Shown: one piece after another, positions 45,165 to 55,319 of the stretch
How the letters are laid out: each line of letters starts with the position of its first letter
Numbering within the stretch: the stretch's first letter is position 1
Assembly: GCA_036345935.2 (NCBI GenBank)
Contig: JADWOT020000006.1
Span: forward strand, 18,636,519-18,700,518
Length of the DNA stretch: 64,000 bases
Source: Taenia hydatigena
Lineage: Eukaryota; Platyhelminthes; Cestoda; Cyclophyllidea; Taeniidae
Reading direction: 5' to 3'
The notes under the pieces: model-generated
What the model was told of the DNA's origin: nothing
The model's database searches: none
The model's input: the letters and a program-made list of their open reading frames with translations, nothing else
Translations under genes and position numbers: made by a program

Positions 45165-45350
45165 TTTGTCTTGATTGCACGAGCAATTAAGGCTTCGCTA
45201 AAGTACTCCCGTTGAGCGAAATGGGCTGCTAACCATGCCAGGAGCCTCCTGCTCTCTGCTAAGTCGCCAATGCACTTTCTGTTTATGTATTATTGTTTCT
45301 TTCAACTTCATGGAGGGCTCAAGGCGTTGCACATTAAATGATCCGCCAAT
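45165..45350 (+). repeat. dispersed family copy
   Basis: 'caattaaggcttcgctaaag', 'aaccatgccaggagcctcct' and 'tttctttcaacttcatggag' follow family order. Confidence 0.5.
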
Positions 45351-45374
45351 TTTGTAATACTTTGTTTGTTAGAA

Positions 45375-45560
45375 CTGCCGGTTCCTGTCAAGGTCACAGA
45401 GGTGGCCATATTGCCCTAGCTGCGTGGGCTGGCCTCTGAGCCATGCCAGCAGCCTTTCTCCCTCTGTCCGTTGAATATATATATTATACCCTAGCATTCT
45501 GCCTTCTTTTGCTTTCGATGAAGCCTCGGGACGCTACAAATTTTGCTATGTTAATTCGCA
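45375..45560 (+). repeat. dispersed family copy
   Basis: 'ctgagccatgccagcagcc', 'tccgttgaatatatatatta' and 'accctagcattctgccttct' follow family order, directly downstream of the previous copy. Confidence 0.55.
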
Positions 45561-47704
45561 CATTTATCTAACAGCTCAATTATGAAACTAAGTGCATTCT
45601 AAGTTAATCTGCTTAAATTAGATTTTGAGTGCAAGTTGATAATTCTTTCACTTTTCTTCAGAAGGCAGCATCTTCGTACCCTAATTATTCTCGTTGTTGC
45701 ATCTACAAGTTGCCACTTAGATATGAACGATGCAAAATCAAGTTTAACCTATTTATAAGTTCCCTGTCAAAAATATGACTTCTCTGGCATTTATCAGAAG
45801 AGCACGAAAATGTAATTATTTTTATGAATCTATACCGTCCAGGTTATTTTTCCCACTTTAGTCAATCACGTTTTACTAGGAATCTTTCTTTCCGTTATTT
45901 GGATGCCAATCAAGTAGGTTTCGATATTACCATGCACTTCAATTCTTGTAGTCTCCCTAAATGTCACATGTCAGGCATTGAAAGGCCTCTTTTTTCTCTC
46001 CTAGGCCAAATACATGCATTTATTTTGCATTATTTCCTTTCAACCGTTTTCAAATCCAAATTGCATTTAAATGGTTGTAAAACCCTTTCGATAATTGCCA
46101 TTATTATTAATATTTTAACGTTCTGATTCTATTGATAAAGGCCATACCATAATGTGATTGACGTTCAAGGTGGAAGAAGATGTACCATTTTTGGACTTAA
46201 TTATCCTCTACTTCCATTATCCACAGCTATTTAATGGCCAATTTTAAAGAATGGGTGAATAGATTATGAATTTATTGGCCTCTCATCCTTCATTCGCAGT
46301 AAATGTGTACTTCTTTTTGTTTTCTCGTCTGTATAAATATGCAGCAGTAAAACCTTGCGTTTGCCTGTTTATTCGACCTTCAAATGCGTGCTAGTGGGAA
46401 TTGATTTTTGGATTCTAGACGCGCACACTCTTTAAATGTGTTTAGCTGCATGAACTACAAAAGGTTCCGAAATAAAGGACTTATAATGCCTTTCACACTT
46501 ATCCTTTCTTTGTTTGCTTTGAAGTAGTTTTCAAGGCTACACCCTATAACAGAACGAGACTTAAAAGTACTCTTATATTCTCTCTTATCAAATGAAAGTA
46601 CCCTGTGTTAAGCCTTGTTGTTTTTACTTCCAAATTGGTTTTTTTCCGACCCCAAAATGTCTGTCAATTATCCCTTATTCTCCAAACGACTGAACTTTTA
46701 TACTTCTCATGTTTAAAAATGGGATTCTTTGCAGCAAAATAGCATTCACTAAGAGGCAGAAACAAAACCGCGATAACTTAACTCGCAGTCCGCAGCCCAG
46801 GATGCACTTATGGATTGGGCCAAGCTCAATAATCAATAGTTATTCGGGAATCACACACAGGTGACTCAGTGTTATCGATCTATGATTTATAGCCTGATTA
46901 GAATACACCGCATGTAAAGTGGGTGTAGCAACAACGGCGTATTTAAATACACTGAAAGGGGCAAAACATGTGCATGTGCCTTTCCTTTTTCTTTGTCTAA
47001 ACTGGCGTCAAGTCGAATCAAAGCTATGGACCACGCTGTTAGCAGAGGGACGCGTAGATCACTCACGTTTAGGCAGAAATTAATTGACCCAATGAATTAC
47101 GCGACTTTGGATGGGAAAAGTATGCCGCAGAACAATTAGTTTTAATTTTAGCTGTCCAACATTAGCTCCTTCGTCTGTTTTCATAACTGAACCGCCCAAA
47201 TTCTTTTTTGAGCGTGTGGAAACAGTATATTTGAGCGGGTGTTCATGTGAGGTGGTCTCTCCAAGGCTATTTATAAAAGAGACTATTGTACAGTGTCCAA
47301 ATCTCAATTCTCACTATTTCATTCACACACTCCTTTAAATGCGTTCGACAACCCAGTTACTACCCTTGCACTTTCGAGAAGAGATGTTAGTTCCATTGAT
47401 TACGTAATTTGACGAAACATGTTTCCATGGTTAGCGCCTTAATTTGATTTACTTGTTAAATTTGAAGAAATCGTACACACTGATGCACTTGTAAATGAAA
47501 CAATTTACAGTTTACAAAAAAGTGCTCTGTACAGACTACTTTTTCTCAAAATTGGAGTTGGTAGTTAAAATTGCTGCTGACTGAAAAGTAGCAGCTGTTT
47601 AAGTGGTAGTTGACCGTACGATTACTACCATGAACCCATAAAGGACTAATGGGTAAAGATGTAATACGTCGACACTGGAGACTCCGCTTTTGTTTTTCCG
47701 CTAG

Positions 47705-47774
47705 GCCGCACGGTCCCCGCGTTACAGCAGTAGCCCCAGCTCCTCCCTTCTTCTACAATTCATACTCACCTCAA
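47705..47774 (+). CDS. candidate internal exon, unknown gene
   Basis: Acceptor ttttgtttttccgctag and donor CAA|GTAAGC. The 70 bases read 'PHGPRVTAVAPAPPFFYNSY' then SPQ, entry phase 2 and exit phase 0, in a T-rich setting. The exit phase fits 48763-48877. Confidence 0.35.
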
Positions 47775-48762
47775 GTAAGCGGTATGTGTTTTCCTCTCAA
47801 AGACTTTTATGAAACCCCCTTTAGGTTTTTATGCAATCAGAAATTGAGTTTGAAACTCTTCAAAAACCCCAGACTACTAAATTGACAACTGTGTTACGTG
47901 TTAATCTCTTAAAAGCAAGAGCATTAACAGACTGCGTATATGGTTGATTTTTTCCTCTGTAAGCATCTAAGATGAAATTAGTGGCTAAACTAGGTGAAAA
48001 CTTGAATAAGATCCCATTTTTAGTGCAAAATTCGAATTTACTAAGCATTTTACCATCTAGCTATACTTACATCACTAAAGAACTTTGTTATTTTGCGAAG
48101 AATAATTTTGCCAGGTTTAATTTGCGATACCATTTATGCTGTACCATCCCATTTCCCATGTATTTCTGTTCTGGATGGGATGATTCACGATTTGGATGCT
48201 ATTCAGGGTTCCGTGGGAACGCTTCGTTATTTTGAATGTAGCGAAGTATGTATTTAATGTTACATACTTCCATGCACAGTCATTCTCTACACTTGAGAAG
48301 ACCTTCCTCTATTTCTCTGCGCAACCATCAAACAGTGGGATTGTGTTTTTGCAGGAAACTTTCTACACTAATTATCAATTCTACTTTCCACGGTGGTGTT
48401 GGAATTCAATCACACACTGGATCACGTAAGTAGGAATTTGTATAACTATTTCAAAAGTTTATGCATTTTAATGCTACTGGGTTCACAATCAAGTTCTTGC
48501 CCTACAGGAAACTATCAATCATCTATGCGAAATGACAAAGAGCATTTCCCATGCACCTTTGGTTTTAAATTTCTTTAAGCTTTTTTCTTATGTGTGCTTT
48601 TTTTAATCACCCCTCACATATGACAACATCTGTCTCGGCAGTTGAAAAGGAAATGTCGAAATTCAGTGTGTGGCGAGTTTTTGTCAACTTTCAACCTGTC
48701 CATTCTTCTTTTAATCCTTAAAAATGTCTATCTTCACTTGTTAAAATTCTGTGCTATTTTAG

Positions 48763-48877
48763 AAACCAAAAAGGGATAGCTTATGGTTTGAGGAGCTCCG
48801 TGCTGGTATACCCACGTTCGCAAAGGGTGAACTGGAAGTTGCTGCGGCGAACAACCTAATTAGTACCAGCACCGACG
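48763..48877 (+). CDS. candidate internal exon, unknown gene
   Basis: Acceptor ctgtgctattttag and donor G|GTAAGG. The 115 bases give one open frame, 'KPKRDSLWFEELRAGIPTFA' then KGELEVAAANNL, entry phase 0 and exit phase 1. This is the most protein-like island in the right half of the window. The reverse strand is also open here, but it looks like a shadow. No family is recognised. Confidence 0.42.
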
Positions 48878-49835
48878 GTAAGGTTTGACGCAAGTTCCTT
48901 TCGCAGCAATATTTGCCCACTTGAAACAAAAAGACAGGACAGGGGAACTCCCTTGAAAACATCTTGACACCTTGTTCCCAATATGCTTTTCCAAGGGCTC
49001 CACCTGGTGCAGTTGTCGAAATGAGCGTGAACGCAGTTCCTTGCACGATTGCCTCTATCCCTTCCTCGTCTAGCACAAAAAGTCGACAAGGATGTCAGGA
49101 TCACGCCAAGATCGTACAACAAGTAGCAGAAATAGACAGAAAACAGCTGCTCCAATGTGTAACTTTCTTTTCCTTTCTACTGATAGTTCTTTTGTGAATT
49201 CCAGAATGCCTCTCTCTCTTCTTTACTCCATGCTCTACGTCCAATTTTCCATGATATTTGAAGGAAAGTAGCGACCGGAATAGTCATACAAATCGTTGGG
49301 GAATTTTTAAAATCTTGAAAATTAGTCTGTGTGCGTACTCAGGTCTTGCAACTGGCCTAATGGCCATTCTCCGTCGCCCTCTTTGTTTACATTAAGCTAA
49401 AAGTTTCAAAAGTTTATTTTGTGGTTTTAATCCATATTCTTTTTAATTAAGGCTTTCAGTATACTCGCGAAGTGATTAATTTTGTCACAGCAGTCAGATG
49501 CATAGGAAAAAATGTGATTTTGTCTTGCTGATTTTACCTACTTCAACACAATTAATTCGTATTACACCCAGGATCAAACTGTATAAACCCACCCAAAGAC
49601 TTCAACACGTTATTTTTAACTCGACACGTCCTTTGGATTTGTGCGTTTTCTGGAAAAAAAACATTTGCGTCTCTAAGATTTAATCTAGATGCAGTGTTGA
49701 GTAAACAGTCCCCTTTGAAATGTCTCGGCAATTGGTGAACGGGGAATTTCTATGAATTCATGTTATTAGTCTGGGAAAAACGAATGAGTTTTTAACTTAC
49801 TTTTCACTTGCATTTCAATTTTGCTTGTTGATCAG

Positions 49836-49891
49836 GTGTACAGTACAATCGCGGCGCCTCGAGTCTTCTCCGAAGTCGCAAGAAGCCAAAG
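49836..49891 (+). CDS. candidate internal exon, unknown gene
   Basis: Acceptor ttgcttgttgatcag and donor AAAG|GTAGGG. Taken in phase 1 after 48877 it reads 'VQYNRGASSLLRSRKKPK' and leaves in phase 0. Taken in phase 0 it reads 'VYSTIAAPRVFSEVARSQ' and leaves in phase 2. Both are open, so the frame is not settled. Confidence 0.35.
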
Positions 49892-50364
49892 GTAGGGTTG
49901 GGGGCTATGCCGGTTAGCAGAAGCACAATGGTGGAGCTTTTGGTGATCGGGTAATCGATGCGCAGAGTTAAAACAAGCAGCCAAAGTAGTACATCTACGT
50001 TAATTCCAATGGCCTTCAGAGAGCACCGCCGGTTGTCCTCCTATCCTAAATTTTAGCGATTTAGGTGGTGATTGTTTGCCTAAGATAACTAGGTCTGGTA
50101 TTTGTTGTTTATCCAATCCCTCCATGAAAACCAGGGCGTTCAGATAATTTCTCTCGCTCCTAAGGAATTTAATGTTACATTGTTTTGCTAATAATTGGAA
50201 AACTCATAGTGCAACCTTTTTTGAAGTCGTGGAAACCGTGGGAAAACAAAGTCTCCTAGCCAAAAGCTCTGCTTGGAAGCTAAAATGCTCTCTGGAACCA
50301 GCTCTTGAGGCCCAATAAGAAAAAAGTCGACAGTATCTGTTCGCGTGACAGGTATGCATAGGCA

Positions 50365-51017
50365 ATACTTTGATCATTTATTTGAATCTTTGTTTTGGTT
50401 TTGTTAGCGATTGAGGATCCGCTTCTGCACTTCCGATGAACGACATGGCTTTCGAGGTGTCAGTAGTTCTCCCACCTGCCATACATTTTCTATCCTAGTA
50501 TATGATTTTAAACCTTTAAGAAGACTTAGAGCACTACATTGATGGCAGTATAAACCAAACTTGATCCAAAAGGACAGCTATCCTGAATCCCATTCATCAA
50601 TGCTGAGCTTTAACCTGACGGAAGAGGAGTAAATGCCGTGGATAAGTTTAGAATGAAATCCACCCTTAACAACCACTCCACTGCCGTGTTCTGTAGATAT
50701 ACTGATAAAAACTGAGGCGACACTAGTCATGGGCCATCTGGAGAAGTTCGTTACGGAGCTGTGTACGATGCCTACATGAAGATACTGGCGAAATGAACTA
50801 ACGAGACTTCCTTCACCTCTCAGCTGGTTGGATAGAGCCCAGATAGATGCAAATGGTCAGCACTGAACATCGGCTGATAAATTACTCTGCATTTTGGTTA
50901 GTAGTCTTGGGACTGGTGAAAAAGTACCCTCAGATGCAATAAAAATTGCCAAGAGGGATCAGGGACGTGGCAGTCATATATCTCCTCAATTAAACACAAA
51001 GTGGAGGACTGGTGCAG
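50365..51017 (+). repeat. dispersed family copy, longest
   Basis: It runs through the head (TTGATCATTTATTTGAATC), core, tail ('agacttagagcactacattg'), a downstream module ('gagaagttcgttacggagct', 'agagcccagatagatgcaaa') and 'aagagggatcagggacgtgg'. It then stops at the edge of the 656 bp inverted repeat. This copy gives the best view of a unit of roughly 650-900 bp. Confidence 0.6.
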
Positions 51018-51096
51018 TTGGTAATGGATGTACTTTTTGAAGCATTTAACGGAAGTGCCAAGTTTTCTGAACTCTGGACTTGTTTTGCAATTTTCA

Positions 51097-51753
51097 CGGT
51101 ATTTTTCTTTATTCAGCCCCAGTTCCATGAAAGCTTTTTACTCTATTCTGCCCCTTCGATACCGTTTACTAATGTAGTGCCAGTTTCAATCAGGATCTGA
51201 AGTTCTGCGACAAGTTTTAACAAAAGTAACTCAGTGGACTAGTCCCTATCATGCTTATCATCAAATAGACGCAGTGACAATATGAGAAGAGTAAATTGAA
51301 CACCCAAAGTTGGTCTTTTGCAACCTGAATCCGACGTCACAAATATGTGACATGCATGTTCATTCAACTTGTTACAAATGATGACATCAAATCGTGTGTC
51401 AAAAACAAATCGGATGTGAGGTGTTCAGAGTCTGTGGATGGTTACCTTTAAAATGCGTCGCAAGTGAAAAGCGCAAAGAATGACCAGGAAGTGGCGTACT
51501 GGTGACCTGCCCAAACATCTGGACTGTGAAGGTGGATATGTCCTTGAGATTGTGATGAAGAAGGTGTTACTTCCTACTACAGGTGGGCGCAACAATCGAA
51601 CATGAACTCACTTTCTCCGAAGCAACACGTGGGAAGGAGATTATCAAGTTGGCATTCGGAGATTGAGATGAATTTGATAGAGAGAGAAGTTGGTTTAGAA
51701 TGCACTGTCAAGTGTCTTACCTCTTAAGTCTTGTGTGTCGCCTCAAATCTTTT
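51097..51753 (-). repeat. right member of the ~656 bp inverted repeat pair
   Basis: Reverse complement of 40079-40734. It interrupts a forward copy of the dispersed family at about 51017, which suggests it arrived after that family had spread. Confidence 0.88.
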
Positions 51754-51884
51754 CTGAAGACGAAAGAGGTCATAATAACGGGTCAGAATGTGTGTTAGCC
51801 ATGTAGTGAAGGGCAAACGTGATGGCCCTCACATCGTTTTCCCTCTATACAGACCCCATGTAGAACGAACCTCCGGAGCCAATG

Positions 51885-52150
51885 AAAGTCCCAAGAGGGA
51901 TCCTGACATTGCGGTCAGATAACTTCTAACAGCATAGTCATGGGGAATTGCTGGGATCGAGACTCAATACAGAGGCGAGTCATGTGTTACCTTGATCATT
52001 TGTTTATCTTTTCTTTGTGGTTAAGTAGGTAATTAAGGCTTCGCCTATGTACCTGCGCCTTCTCCATTTCGACACTACACACTCTTTCCCAGTATTGCGA
52101 CTTCTTTCGACCTCGGGAAGGACTCGAGCTCGACAATTTTAGCATGGACA
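51885..52150 (+). repeat. dispersed family copy
   Basis: 'agccaatgaaagtcccaaga', 'gggatcctgacattgcggtc', TTGATCATTTGTTTATC, 'aattaaggcttcgcctatg' and 'ctcgggaaggactcgagctc' come in family order. Confidence 0.55.
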
Positions 52151-52974
52151 CAAAAAACTACTTTTAAGAGTTCACCCTGGGCTATGCTAAATGTTTATTT
52201 GAACCACTGTTATAGCCAAAAATGGCAATCTTCTAGAACTTTGCCATGATTTATAAATTGCAAGTTATGAAATAGTAAAAATGTTCTCCACGTTTGGAAA
52301 TCACGACCGCCAACTGCTTGTTCCGTTTGAAGCATTTTAGAAGTACATGAGGAGGATGGCATTTTTAAACTCGGCTGAAACGGGCGGATAAATCTCGTTG
52401 CGTGTGTGGCATTTACATTTTCAAATCAAACGACAACAAGGAATTCATGCCTCTGATTGTGCTTTCTCAAGCAATAAGGCCTTAAAGGTTCACTTTTAAG
52501 GGTGCCTTTTAATATCAGATTCTTCTTTGTTTTAATCGTGATCAGCAGAAATGAACTTCAACTTGATATCTGAAATATTTCCTAACTGAGGGAGTTTTGT
52601 TTTGAAATTATTCAAAAGTTTTGCTTCCCGTTTCGATAGAAATGATACTTACAATCCTTTCTAGAAACACGATGTGGGTGGCTATTTTTCAACGCCAAAG
52701 AATCTTTTTGTGAACTTTTCACCCTTGTTTAAAATGATTTTTATAGATGTAATAACTTTTAGCATTTCGCCCAATTCATCCAAACCCTTCATCATGCTAA
52801 GTCACTGAGTTGGAACGATAAACGTTAACCGATTTTGATTTTATTTCCTGGTTTCCAGAACTCCCGCTATTTGCCTTGTCAAAACTTATTAAATAAAAGG
52901 ACCATTTTAGGAGTTGCGGATTTTATTTTCCAGATTCGTAGCTTGGCTTAAAATGGTATTTCGTTTCAGTAACT

Positions 52975-53160
52975 GCGGGGCTTGAGTCTTTCCTAAAGGC
53001 GAAAGGGGAGACAATACTTGGGCCAAATATGTGTTGCTGAAGAAGAGAAGGGCTGGACCCTACCGGCACGGCACATGGACCATCCTCTCCCTCAGCGGAA
53101 GTATAAAGGCGGAGCCTTCAGTGGTCACAAAATAATCTGTGTTGCAGTAACAACATGTTT
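52975..53160 (-). repeat. dispersed family copy, reverse orientation
   Basis: 'gcggggcttgagtctttcct', 'aggcgaaaggggagacaata' and 'aatatgtgttgctgaagaag' correspond to the reverse complement of the family tail. A weak forward fragment ('ttagggcttcacctatggg') follows at 53415. Confidence 0.45.
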
Positions 53161-53195
53161 AGACTGTGTTATATTTTAAAAGCATAAAATTTTAG

Positions 53196-53277
53196 ACTCA
53201 GGCATCTTTGTCAAGTTATCATGATGGACTCTTTAACAGTAGTGTCGGAAGCTGACCGCAAATTCATCAGCTTTGAG
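53196..53277 (+). CDS. candidate internal exon, unknown gene
   Basis: Acceptor aaaattttag and donor GAG|GTAGAT. The 82 bases read 'LRHLCQVIMMDSLTVVSEAD' then RKFISFE, entry phase 2 and exit phase 0. The entry phase fits 49836-49891 only in that island's alternative frame. It sits just beside a reverse repeat copy. Confidence 0.28.
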
Positions 53278-55280
53278 GTAGATAGACATCCACATCTCTA
53301 ACATGTTTTTTTTCTAATATAACGCTAATTGTTGTACTTTCTTTTCATTCTGCTTCAATTCTTTGTGGCTAATTGTGCCACAGGTATGACGTGAGGACTC
53401 AAATACGAAAATTAGGGCTTCACCTATGGGTGACGTTGGTGTTGATCGTGCCAATATTGCGGAATAATGCTGTCAGGATACTATTGGCATGCGTGTCGTT
53501 GACCGCCTCGAAAACACCAAAACCATATTAATAAGAAAAACTAAGGAAATGTCTGCCAAGCCCCAGATTACTTGTGGATGCTTTTTTAACATAATCACGA
53601 GGAAGTTATCAACGATTAGGCTTGACTACGACCTTAACTTAGGTTACCTATGTTCTGTAAAAGTTTTCCTTAAAAAACTCCAATGGGTTCCGTAATTTTG
53701 CAACAAAGGTACTTTGTAAAATTACTTTTAATTAGTCTTTAAGCGTCTTCTCATCATGCACTCAAGACATCGTGGTTTGTACTGGAGACTGTGTTAATAT
53801 TGTACTTTTACTCATCAAAATTGCCATTCGATCAGCCGCGTGTGCACACACTCATGGAGAGAGAGAGAGTGAGCGAGAAACAAGGACCTTGGGAACAACT
53901 TGTGCCGTAACAACTAATCTTTTTACTTGAATTCGACACGATGAAAATCCTGTTCATCGTCTGCACCGACAACATGAGAAAGTGGTTGGAAATGGGATCA
54001 TCCTGTTGTTAAAGCAACAGGTGGTGTATGACTTAATTTGGCGTGATTTCGGACCTGAATCCAAGTCAAACTCTCGGCGTTATTGTCACCATTTTCATGC
54101 CACATAATTACTTGCAGGCCTAAACTCCCATTACCATTGTGTAACCTGGTTTTATTTTCGTTCAATTTTCAATCACAATGATCAAAACAAGCATTCGATG
54201 AACCAATCGATGAAACCTGACGTCACAGCCCTTACTCTCATCCAAGCTTTAATCCGTATCGATTTTTTACCTCTAAACCCAAAATGTCCAGCTTAGGGCC
54301 TGGATGCACTCCATCATCATGCAACTTCCCATTTTCTTTCTTTTGTCGAAGTAATTTATAAATTCCATTCTTACTGGTTTAACAAATGTTACGCTTCGTG
54401 GTGTCAGGTGTAACGTAAAAGGCAAAATTAATATTTTCATTTCGCCTTTCTTTTTTTCGCCTCAGTTGACTTTCGAAGTCGGACCTTGAACTCCGTTTAT
54501 GCAAATTGCACATTCTAAACGCTACATTTTCGCTAGTTTGGTGTTCTTAGCTCTAAGACCAAGGTAAGTAAAAAGATTCAACAATGATTAAAATAACTTT
54601 ACCTCACTTTAAGTATTTTGGTTGACGGTAAAATAATTTATTTAGCAAAAAATATTCCTCGCCATTTGTGGTGGTGCTATCGCTATTTCGCTAAGGTGAG
54701 AAAGCAGAACTTTCACCTTGACTTACAGCCTGTGCTATTAGAGCGAATTGGCTTTTAAGCAAGGTTAATGATGTGTTCAAGGGTATTAGCATGAAGTGCC
54801 TAAAGTACACTGACTCCATTTCATCTCACCACAAAGGCTTATCAATCCTATGCATTAGTTTTAAAATTGCCTTCTGGAGCTTTTAATAATGTAGGGTCTG
54901 CGTTTGAGTTTTGGTAAACTGCGAAGCAAACACTTTAATTGTGCAGTTAAAACATGTGATCATTGCGGTAACCTAAGTCAGCCGTCACGGGAATAATATC
55001 CCAAGTTCAGCATCAGAGCTTATCCCTAAAGTTGTTCAAATTAACGGAAATCTCAGGTCCAGATGACAATATCACTACTATCATCATCCTCTTCTTTTGG
55101 ATAGATATATCGAAATTGACTAAATGTTCTTCCTTCCCCGCTTTCTCAACCCGCCTCATTTCGTCTACCTTAACGGAATGTCGCCGTGCCTACTTTTTGA
55201 CCAACTGGATGATTCACGTGCAACGGCATCGATGCTGAGATTTGTCTTCTTCGCAGTGACTTGTTTGTGTGAGAGCGAGC

Positions 55281-55319
55281 GAGTGAATGAATGGATGGAT
55301 GAATGAATGAATGAATGAA
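55281..55319. repeat. (GAAT/GGAT)n tetranucleotide repeat
   Basis: About nine GAAT-type units with two GGAT variants. Confidence 0.8.

Noticed and set aside
55124..55306. Frame 'FLPRFLNPPHFVYLNGMSPC' as an exon
   Set aside because: An in-frame stop lies directly before it, no acceptor precedes it within the open part, and no donor follows in frame before the repeat.
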